A stretch of DNA of 5,928 nucleotides from an uncultured Collinsella sp. (GTDB lineage Bacteria; Actinomycetota; Coriobacteriia; Coriobacteriales; Coriobacteriaceae): positions 1-5,928 of the forward strand of contig UQXT01000112.1 of the NCBI GenBank assembly GCA_900545075.1, read 5' to 3'. Shown piece by piece: positions 1 to 5,275 of the stretch; within the stretch, counting starts at the first letter, position 1; each line of letters starts with the position of its first letter. The position numbers and the translations under genes were made by a program. The notes below the pieces were generated by a model. That model ran no database searches. It saw only the letters and a program-made list of their open reading frames with translations, and was not told the origin of the DNA.

Positions 1-230
1 TGCGCAGCCACGAGGTGGGCGAGAAGGTCGAGATCACGCTCATGCGCGGCAAGGACGAGAAGAAGGTCACGGTTGAGCTGGGCTCCGACGAGGAGCTGCA
101 GAACCAGCAGCAGGACGACAGCGCGACTGACACCGGCAACGGCGGTATTACCGACGAGCAGCTGCGCCAGTATCTGGAGGAGCTGCTGGGCCAGCAGGGC
201 CAGGGTCAAGGCTACGGTCAGGGCTACTAG
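1..230 (+). CDS. HtrA/DegP-like serine protease, C-terminal end (5' truncated by window)
   Basis: The reading frame is open from the left edge (first whole codon at 3) to a TAG stop at 228-230, giving 75 residues. The first part, with RSHEVGEKVEITLMRG and then KKVTVELGSDEE, matches the last strands of the PDZ domain of HtrA/DegP-type trypsin-like proteases, where 'VGxKVxxTxxRxGxxxxxxVxLG' is the usual ending. These are envelope-associated quality-control proteases, and the PDZ domain binds exposed C-termini of substrates. After the PDZ domain come an Asp/Gln-rich linker, a short probable amphipathic helix (ITDEQLRQYLEELL) and a low-complexity tail (QQGQGQGYGQGY). The catalytic His-Asp-Ser domain and any membrane anchor lie outside the window, so the protease assignment rests on the PDZ ending alone. 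Another PDZ protein, such as a C-terminal processing protease, is less likely but possible. A GTG at 15 is an internal codon, not a convincing start. Confidence 0.72.
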   Translation, partial: RSHEVGEKVEITLMRGKDEKKVTVELGSDEELQNQQQDDSATDTGNGGITDEQLRQYLEELLGQQGQGQGYGQGY

Positions 231-256
231 CGAGCTGTATCGCACATACCGATGCC

Positions 257-292
257 AGAGGGGGTGTCCCATCAACGCGGGACAGCCCCTCT
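257..292 (+). terminator. Hairpin terminator after the HtrA-like gene
   Basis: Arms 257-270 (AGAGGGGGTGTCCC) and 279-292 pair over 14 positions with a single G-G mismatch, closing an 8-nt loop (ATCAACGC). The stem starts 26 bases after the protease stop codon. The downstream tract is only moderately T-rich (CTACTTATT), so termination could be incomplete or helped by the second inverted repeat just beyond. Confidence 0.7.
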
Positions 293-300
293 CTACTTAT

Positions 301-331
301 TGATCCGTTGGGGACGGAGGAAAACGGATCA
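301..331. repeat. Perfect 9-bp inverted repeat, possible second terminator
   Basis: TGATCCGTT at 301-309 and AACGGATCA at 323-331 are exact reverse complements around a purine-rich 13-nt loop (GGGGACGGAGGAA). A short TTT follows the right arm. It lies directly behind the hairpin at 257-292, so it may be a tandem backup terminator. Alternatively it is an RNA hairpin or protein-binding site in the ligA upstream region. Confidence 0.45.
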
Positions 332-356
332 TTTAGAGCTGATAAGAGCATGGTTT

Positions 357-368
357 GATCGCGCGATC
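357..368. repeat. 12-bp perfect palindrome GATCGCGCGATC upstream of ligA
   Basis: GATCGCGCGATC is its own reverse complement with no spacer. It lies about 110 bases before the ligA start, in non-coding DNA. Its size would suit a dimeric regulator, but the bases are simple GATC/CGCG units and no matching copy was seen elsewhere in the window. Function is unknown. Confidence 0.4.
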
Positions 369-442
369 CGCCCCGGTCTGGTGGCTGCCGATTCGGTGCG
401 GTTCGAAAGGGCTATTCGGCCCCGTTGCGACCGGTGGTACTC

Positions 443-448
443 TAGTAT
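443..448 (+). promoter_or_regulatory. Weak candidate -10 box for ligA (TAGTAT)
   Basis: TAGTAT matches the TATAAT consensus at four of six positions and sits 30 bases before the ligA start codon, a sensible distance. No good -35 lies at 16-18 bp; the nearest similar hexamer, TTGCGA at 425-430, leaves only 12 bp. The call is tentative. Confidence 0.3.
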
Positions 449-465
449 CCGTTTGAAATCGAGCG

Positions 466-471
466 AAGGAG
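466..471 (+). promoter_or_regulatory. Ribosome binding site of ligA (AAGGAG)
   Basis: AAGGAG lies 7 bases before the ATG at 479. It is a near-consensus Shine-Dalgarno site at ideal spacing and fixes the start of LigA, including the N-terminal extension that precedes the usual family start. Confidence 0.85.
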
Positions 472-478
472 TGCCGCT

Positions 479-2707
479 ATGGAGCAATCGAGCCTGTTTG
501 GTGACGGCGTGGACATCGATACCGAAACGCCCACGACCGCGGAAGCCACCGCACCGACCGACGCCCGTGCCCAGGCGGCAGCGCGCGCGGCCGAGCTGCG
601 CCACGAGCTCGATTACCACGCCTATCGCTACTACATGCTCGATGCGCCCGAGATCACGGACGCCGCCTTCGACAAAATGCTCGTTGAGCTGCAGGAAATC
701 GAGGCGACCTACCCCGACCTGGTGACGCCCGACAGCTACACCCAACGCGTGGGCGGGTACGTGAGCGAGCAGTTTACGCCGGTCACGCATATGGCGCGCA
801 TGTATTCCATGGACGATGCCATGGATTTGGACGAACTTGACGCGTGGCTCCAACGAACCGAGGATGCGCTCGGCGCAGGTAGCGTCACCTATACCTGCGA
901 GCTTAAGATTGACGGTCTGGGCGTGGCGCTTACCTACCAAAACGGCACCTTCGTGCGCGCGGCCACGCGCGGCGATGGCACCACGGGCGAGGACGTGTCG
1001 CTCAACGTGCGCACCATCAAGGATGTGCCCATGCACCTGTCCGAGCCGGCGCTCGCCCACATGGGCGCCGACCGCGAGCGTACCATCGAGGTACGCGGCG
1101 AGGTCTACATGCCCAAGGGCAGCTTTGTGCGCCTGAATGAAGAGGCCGATGTCGAGGGCCGCGACCCCTTTGCCAACCCGCGCAACGCCGCCGCCGGCAG
1201 CCTGCGCCAAAAGGATCCCAAGGTCACGGCGCGCCGCGACCTGGCCACCTTTATCTACGCCATCGCCGATACCGACCCGCTGCACGTCCACAGCCAGCGC
1301 GAGTTTCTGGACTGGCTGCGCAGCGCCGGCTTTAGCGTCAACCCCAACGTGGCCCGTTGCGCCACGCCGGCCGAGGTTCACGAGTTCTGTGCCCAGGCCC
1401 TCGAGCACCGCGGCGATCTCGATTACGACATCGACGGCGTGGTCGTAAAGGTGGACAGCTTCCAGCAGCAACTCGACCTGGGCTTTACCGCCCGCGCGCC
1501 GCGCTGGGCCATTGCCTTTAAGTTTCCGCCCGAGGAAAAGCAGACCATCCTACGCGAAATCCGTATCCAGGTGGGTCGCACCGGTGTGCTCACGCCGGTC
1601 GCCGAGTTCGACCCGGTGACAGTCGCCGGCTCCACCATCGCGCGCGCCACGCTGCACAACATCGACGAGATCCGTCGTAAAAACGTGCGCGAGGGCGACA
1701 CCATCATCGTGCACAAGGCGGGTGACGTGATCCCCGAGGTCGTGGGCCCGGTGCTCGATAAGCGCCCGGCCGATTCGGTCGACTGGCACATGCCCGAGGT
1801 CTGCCCCGTGTGCGGTAGCCCCGTGGTCCACGAGGACGGCGAGGTCGCCTACCGCTGCGTCTCCATCGACTGTCCCGCGCAGCTCAAGGAGCGTTTGCTC
1901 CACTGGGTGAGCCGCGGCTGCATGGACGTCGACGGCCTGGGCGACGAGATCGTCGACAAGATGATCGCCGCCGGGCTGATTCACGACGTCGCGGACTTCT
2001 ACCAGCTCACGGTCGACGACATCGCAGGCCTGGACACGGGGCGCACCTATGCTAGCTCCAACAGCAAAAAAGGCGTCAAGAAGGGCGATCCCATCCCGGT
2101 GGGCCTCAAGACGGCCGAGAAAATCATCGCCGAGCTCAACAAGTCCAAGAGCCAGCCGCTCGGTCGCGTGCTGTTTGCCCTGGGCATCCGCCACGTGGGC
2201 AAGAGCGTGGGCGAGGTCATCGCCGAGCGATTCCTGTCGATTGACAAGCTCATCTTGGCGAGCGAAGAGGACATCGCCGAGTGCGGGGGCATCGGTCCCA
2301 AGATTGCGGCGAGCGTCAAGCAGTTCCTGGCCGTGCCCGAGAACCTTGCCGTGCTGGAGCGCCTGCGCCAAGCGGGCCTTTCGCTCGAGGTCGACTTGGG
2401 CGCCGCGCACGCGCAGGCCGCAGCCGACGCTGGCGTGGCAGGCGAGCTCGCCGACGCACAGCCACTCGCGGGTCTGACCTTCGTGCTCACCGGCACGCTC
2501 GTCAACCGCACGCGCGATGAGGCGGGCGCGGCGCTCAAGGTGCTCGGCGCCAAGGTTTCGGGCAGCGTGTCGAAGAAGACGAGCTATCTGGTCGCCGGTC
2601 CCAAAGCGGGCTCCAAGCTCACCAAAGCCGAGCAGCTGGGCGTACCCGTGCTGGATGAGGATGCACTCGAACAGATCCTTGCGACTGGTGAGGTGCCCCA
2701 GGCTTAG
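479..2707 (+). CDS. ligA: NAD+-dependent DNA ligase LigA
   Basis: LigA seals nicks in duplex DNA (EC 6.5.1.2), using NAD+ to form a ligase-AMP intermediate; it joins Okazaki fragments and completes repair. The protein has 742 residues, longer than the usual ~670. Domains in order: N-terminal extension (1-35); domain Ia, NMN-binding (~38-92, with YRYYMLDAPEITDAAFD); nucleotidyltransferase (~93-350) with catalytic Lys143 in ELKIDG, RGE at 206-208, NPRNAAAGSLRQ at 233-244, DIDGVVVK at 317-324 and Lys348 in AIAFKF; OB fold (~355-430); four-Cys zinc finger (C442, C445, C460, C465); helix-hairpin-helix region (~475-625); BRCT domain (~663-737). The start is fixed by AAGGAG 7 bases upstream. Two oddities stand out: QSSLF at residues 3-7 resembles a sliding-clamp-binding motif, and about 20 residues are inserted near 521-541. 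It appears to be transcribed alone, between terminators at 257-292 and 2727-2773. All catalytic motifs are intact, so it should be active. Confidence 0.98.
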   Translation: MEQSSLFGDGVDIDTETPTTAEATAPTDARAQAAARAAELRHELDYHAYRYYMLDAPEITDAAFDKMLVELQEIEATYPDLVTPDSYTQRVGGYVSEQFTPVTHMARMYSMDDAMDLDELDAWLQRTEDALGAGSVTYTCELKIDGLGVALTYQNGTFVRAATRGDGTTGEDVSLNVRTIKDVPMHLSEPALAHMGADRERTIEVRGEVYMPKGSFVRLNEEADVEGRDPFANPRNAAAGSLRQKDPKVTARRDLATFIYAIADTDPLHVHSQREFLDWLRSAGFSVNPNVARCATPAEVHEFCAQALEHRGDLDYDIDGVVVKVDSFQQQLDLGFTARAPRWAIAFKFPPEEKQTILREIRIQVGRTGVLTPVAEFDPVTVAGSTIARATLHNIDEIRRKNVREGDTIIVHKAGDVIPEVVGPVLDKRPADSVDWHMPEVCPVCGSPVVHEDGEVAYRCVSIDCPAQLKERLLHWVSRGCMDVDGLGDEIVDKMIAAGLIHDVADFYQLTVDDIAGLDTGRTYASSNSKKGVKKGDPIPVGLKTAEKIIAELNKSKSQPLGRVLFALGIRHVGKSVGEVIAERFLSIDKLILASEEDIAECGGIGPKIAASVKQFLAVPENLAVLERLRQAGLSLEVDLGAAHAQAAADAGVAGELADAQPLAGLTFVLTGTLVNRTRDEAGAALKVLGAKVSGSVSKKTSYLVAGPKAGSKLTKAEQLGVPVLDEDALEQILATGEVPQA

Positions 2708-2726
2708 TGCATCAATAGTCAAATTG

Positions 2727-2773
2727 AAGAACAGCCCGGAAAGCATGATTGAACTGCCTTCCGGGTGGTTCTT
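2727..2773. terminator. Bidirectional terminator between convergent ligA and merR
   Basis: Arm 2727-2741 (AAGAAC, AG, CCCGGAA) pairs with 2759-2773 (TTCCGGG, TG, GTTCTT): 13 Watson-Crick pairs, one G-T wobble and one mismatch, around a 17-nt loop. The stem begins 19 bases after the ligA stop. Its right arm overlaps the merR stop codon, which is at 2772-2774 on the minus strand. T-rich stretches follow on both strands (CTTATTT on plus; CTTCAATTT on minus), so one hairpin probably ends both transcripts. Confidence 0.75.
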
Positions 2774-3620
2774 ATTTGGACGGGGCGACCGGCACCGTGA
2801 TCTGCGTCACGTAGGTCGCGGGGTCGTCGCTGATGATGTCATCGATCAGGGCAATCTCGCGCGATGGACCGGCAGGTGTCAGGTTATGTTCGCGCATATA
2901 GCCGAGCAGCTGCTCATAGCGCGGGCCCGCTTGCCCGTGCGTGCCGCGGAAGCTTATGGTCAGGCAGCGCGCGGCGGTTCGCGTCTCGACGTCGCCCACG
3001 TAATCATCGGTGTCATCGAGCAGCAAAAAGACCTCGTCGTAGCCATCAAAGTCGCCGGCTGCGAGGCGCTCGGCGCTAATCCCGACGCCCAAGTTGCCCA
3101 GAAAGACAAAGGTCTCGTGCTGGCCCTTCTGCAGCTGACGAATCTGCCACTCCAGCGCATAGGCATCGGTGGGGTTGACGCGTTCGCGCAACACGGCGCA
3201 GCGAAGCTCGGGCGCATCGATTGTGCAAATGGTATCGAGCTCGATGTTCAAGGCATTGTGCAGCAGAGCAAGCCGGTTATCGATCTTGCGCGACACACGC
3301 TCCAGCTCACGTCGCTTGCGCTCGATGAGCTTTTGCTGCTGAGCCAGCTGCCGCTGCATAAGGTCCACATCGCGCGTGGTCACAAACTCACGGATTTGCG
3401 CGAGCGGTAAGTCGAGAACACGCAGGTGGCTGATGGTGTTGAGAGTTGAGAGCTGCCGCGATCCGTAGTAGCGGTACCCACTCGCCGGATCGATGTGCGC
3501 CGGGTCCAGCAAGCCCATCTGCTCGTAATGGCGCAGCGTGCCCACGCTCAGGTTAAACAGGCGCGCCACCTCGCCAATACGGAGCAGGCCCTCAGTATGT
3601 TCACTTGGCATGTCGGTCAC
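2772..3620 (-). CDS. MerR-family transcriptional regulator with GyrI-like effector domain
   Basis: This 282-residue protein has the layout of BmrR/TipA-type drug-sensing activators. Residues 13-82 form the MerR winged helix-turn-helix (RIGEVARLFNLSVGTLRHYEQMGLL, then SGYRYYGSRQL and a helix ending IREF). Residues ~87-122 are a Gln/Arg/Leu-rich coiled coil for dimerization. Residues ~128-278 resemble the GyrI-like small-molecule-binding fold, ending in the typical strand YVTQITVPV. Family members bind in a promoter spacer and activate when a ligand, often a lipophilic drug, binds. The start is GTG at 3620: AAAGGAG (3628-3634) lies 7 bases upstream, whereas the ATG three codons in is too far from it. 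The gene lies 56 bases behind the MATE gene on the same strand with no convincing terminator or promoter between, so the two are probably co-transcribed. The likely target is its own operon promoter at 5064-5094. The ligand cannot be read from sequence. Confidence 0.92.
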   Translation of the reverse strand: MTDMPSEHTEGLLRIGEVARLFNLSVGTLRHYEQMGLLDPAHIDPASGYRYYGSRQLSTLNTISHLRVLDLPLAQIREFVTTRDVDLMQRQLAQQQKLIERKRRELERVSRKIDNRLALLHNALNIELDTICTIDAPELRCAVLRERVNPTDAYALEWQIRQLQKGQHETFVFLGNLGVGISAERLAAGDFDGYDEVFLLLDDTDDYVGDVETRTAARCLTISFRGTHGQAGPRYEQLLGYMREHNLTPAGPSREIALIDDIISDDPATYVTQITVPVAPSK

Positions 3621-3627
3621 AGGACCG

Positions 3628-3634
3628 CTCCTTT
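3628..3634 (-). promoter_or_regulatory. Ribosome binding site of merR (AAAGGAG), decides a GTG start
   Basis: On the minus strand AAAGGAG lies 7 bases before GTG at 3620 and 16 bases before the in-frame ATG at 3611. The spacing favours the GTG as the true start. Confidence 0.8.
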
Positions 3635-3676
3635 CGGCAAAAAGCAGGGGAGGGGCGCCAGGCTCGCGTCGCCTCG

Positions 3677-5023
3677 CTACGCCACTAGCTTGTCAAAAGC
3701 TCCGCGGCGGTTGAGCACGGTAAACGCGACAACACAGATGACTGCCGACAAAATCGATCCGCACGGCGACGCGATGCCCATGGGAAACAACGTATCGGAA
3801 TAGGCGTTCGACAACAGCCACGCACCGGGCACGCGAATGAGTGCCACGGCCAGCACGTTGTGCGCAAAGCCGATGTAGCTCTTGCCGTATGCAGCGAAAA
3901 AGCCGCTAAAGCAAATGTGGATGCCGGCAAAGATTGCGTCGAAAATATAACTGTGCATATAGCCGGTACCGGCCGCGACCACCGCGGGGTCCTTGGCAAA
4001 AAAGCCAATAAACGCCGGCGCCACCAGCCACATCAGCACCGTGATCAGGCAGCCGTACACCACCGAGATCGTCATGGCGTCCTTGAGCACCTGACGCGCG
4101 CGATCGCCCTTGCCCGCGCCGGCATTTTGCGCCGTGAGCGCGCTGACGGTGGCGCCCATGGAGCTCGGCACAATGAATAAAAAGCTGATCATCTTTTCGA
4201 CCAGGCCCACGGCAGCGGCGTCGACGAGCCCTCGGTGGTTGGCGATGACGGTGATAAACATAAACGCCACCTGGATGCAGCCGTCCTGCACGGCCACAGG
4301 TACGCCGATCTTAAGAATGCTGCCGAGCACCTCGGGCTGGGGGCGCAGGTCGCTGCGCTTAACGTGGATGTTCGTGCGCCGGCTCTTGAGCCACACGAGT
4401 GCGAGGGCAACGCTGGCCGTCTGGGCGGTTACCGTGCCGAGCGCCGCACCCACGGGGCCGAGCCCCATGTGTCCGATAAACAGAAAGTCGAGCGCGATGT
4501 TGATGATGCATGCCACGCCAATCACGTACATGGGCGAGCGCGAATCGCCCAGCCCGCGAAAGATGGCCGAAAGAATGTTGTACGCGGCGATAAACGGAAT
4601 GCCGACAAAGCAGATACGCAGGTAGGCGGCGGTTCCTTCGACCGCCTCGGCCGGCGTGCCAATGAGCGCCACAACCTGCGGGCACAGCGCAAGCAGGACA
4701 ACGGCCAGCACCACCGAGACACCCATAAAGAGCGTGATGGTGTTGCCGATGGCGGTCTCGGCGCGGTCGAAGCGGCGTGAGCCCACGGCGTGGCCGACGA
4801 TAACCGTCGTTCCCATGGCCAGGCCCACGAGCGTCACAGTGATGATATAGAGCGTCTGCGCGCCATTGCCCACGGCGGTGATGCCGGCGGCGCCGCTAAA
4901 CTGCCCCATCATGTACAGGTCGGCCATGCCGTAGAGCATCTGCAAAAAGTACGAGAGCATGTAGGGCAGGGCAAAGACCGCGATGGTCTTAAGGACATTG
5001 CCGCGTGTGAGGTCGTGTTCCAT
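3677..5023 (-). CDS. MATE-family multidrug efflux transporter
   Basis: MATE transporters are inner-membrane antiporters that export drugs and other cationic or lipophilic compounds in exchange for Na+ or H+. The protein has 448 residues, the normal family length, and about 12 hydrophobic segments in two six-helix halves (roughly 10-215 and 230-440). Family marks seen are the N-terminal LTRGNVLKTIAVFALPYML; Asp35 in the first helix (MADLYMMG), matching a conserved MATE acidic residue; GSRRFDRAETAIGN after the second helix; AIFRGLGDSRSP at 153-164; LDFLFIGHMGLGPVGAALGT; and, in the second half, SALTAQNAGAGKGDRA at 294-309. The ATG at 5023 gives the expected N-terminus, but its Shine-Dalgarno is weak (AGAAAG, 8 bases upstream). 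It is the first gene of an operon with the MerR regulator. Substrate and coupling ion are not evident; a DinF- or NorM-like specificity cannot be told apart here. Confidence 0.93.
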   Translation of the reverse strand: MEHDLTRGNVLKTIAVFALPYMLSYFLQMLYGMADLYMMGQFSGAAGITAVGNGAQTLYIITVTLVGLAMGTTVIVGHAVGSRRFDRAETAIGNTITLFMGVSVVLAVVLLALCPQVVALIGTPAEAVEGTAAYLRICFVGIPFIAAYNILSAIFRGLGDSRSPMYVIGVACIINIALDFLFIGHMGLGPVGAALGTVTAQTASVALALVWLKSRRTNIHVKRSDLRPQPEVLGSILKIGVPVAVQDGCIQVAFMFITVIANHRGLVDAAAVGLVEKMISFLFIVPSSMGATVSALTAQNAGAGKGDRARQVLKDAMTISVVYGCLITVLMWLVAPAFIGFFAKDPAVVAAGTGYMHSYIFDAIFAGIHICFSGFFAAYGKSYIGFAHNVLAVALIRVPGAWLLSNAYSDTLFPMGIASPCGSILSAVICVVAFTVLNRRGAFDKLVA

Positions 5024-5063
5024 GGGCGGGGCTTTCTGGCTTGGTTCGTTTAGCTACCAGTGT

Positions 5064-5094
5064 AGTGAAAACCCTATAACGATTGTAGAGTCAA
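5064..5094 (-). promoter_or_regulatory. MerR-type promoter/operator of the MATE-merR operon
   Basis: On the minus strand a TTGACT -35 box (5094-5089) is followed by a 19-bp spacer (5088-5070) and a plausible -10, TTCACT (5069-5064). An imperfect dyad, GACTCTACAA/TTATAGGGTT, is centred near 5081 with 7 of 10 positions matching. The long 19-bp spacer, overlap of dyad and spacer, and dyad centre about 8 bases into the spacer are the known design of MerR-controlled promoters. Transcription would start about 34 bases before the MATE ATG. The -10 hexamer itself is poor. Confidence 0.72.
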
Positions 5095-5164
5095 GGTTTA
5101 TGTTGGCAGTGGGGCGAAAAAAAGTCACGCTCGTAATCATTTCCGTCGAATACAGACATAAACC
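5095..5164. repeat. Perfect 9-bp inverted repeat in the divergent promoter region
   Basis: GGTTTATGT at 5095-5103 and ACATAAACC at 5156-5164 are exact reverse complements 52 bases apart. The left copy directly abuts the -35 box of the MATE-merR promoter. The pair could be two half-sites for a regulator acting across the divergent region. By rough expectation such a pair could arise by chance in a region this size about one time in eight. Confidence 0.4.
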
Positions 5165-5214
5165 GTACAAGCGTGGTGCCTGCGCTGGCCTTAAAGAAAT
5201 CGGTTTCGCATTAC

Positions 5215-5242
5215 TTGACACCGTCGCCTGTCGCGCAATAAT
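5215..5242 (+). promoter_or_regulatory. Sigma-70-type promoter of the ABC exporter gene
   Basis: A perfect TTGACA -35 box (5215-5220) is followed by a 16-bp spacer and AATAAT (5237-5242), a five-of-six match to TATAAT. Transcription would start near 5249, leaving a leader of about 15-35 bases depending on the start codon. With its normal spacer it does not look like a MerR-controlled promoter. Confidence 0.7.
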
Positions 5243-5275
5243 ACGTGCATTTGCGAATGACGTATGACGGAGATG

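Noticed and set aside
398..410. GGTTCGAAA resembling a tRNA T-loop
   Set aside because: No pairing T-stem, acceptor stem or anticodon arm can be drawn around it.
628..673. Substitutions in LigA domain Ia: Tyr where E. coli has His23 and Phe where it has Tyr35
   Set aside because: Tyr at the first position is usual in Gram-positive LigA and Phe at the second occurs in mycobacterial LigA, as I recall these sequences, so they are normal family variation and not signs of lost activity.
329..1471. Long minus-strand open frame (380 codons) opposite ligA
   Set aside because: It mirrors the conserved LigA coding frame, has low-complexity Val/Gly/His/Arg composition and no recognisable domain; high-GC genes commonly leave the opposite frame open.
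1550..2746. Second long minus-strand open frame (398 codons) opposite ligA
   Set aside because: Same shadow effect, running across the zinc finger, HhH and BRCT coding region; no family resemblance.
2517..3410. Plus-strand open frame (297 codons) spanning the end of ligA and opposite merR
   Set aside because: It reads the LigA BRCT region out of frame and then the antisense of the MerR gene, crossing the terminator; it is not a real gene.
3621..3676. Possible terminator between the MATE gene and merR (GC-rich stretch followed by TTTTT on the minus strand)
   Set aside because: Only a 4-bp GGCG/CGCC stem can be formed and the T-run is separated from it by a C-rich spacer; co-transcription is more likely.
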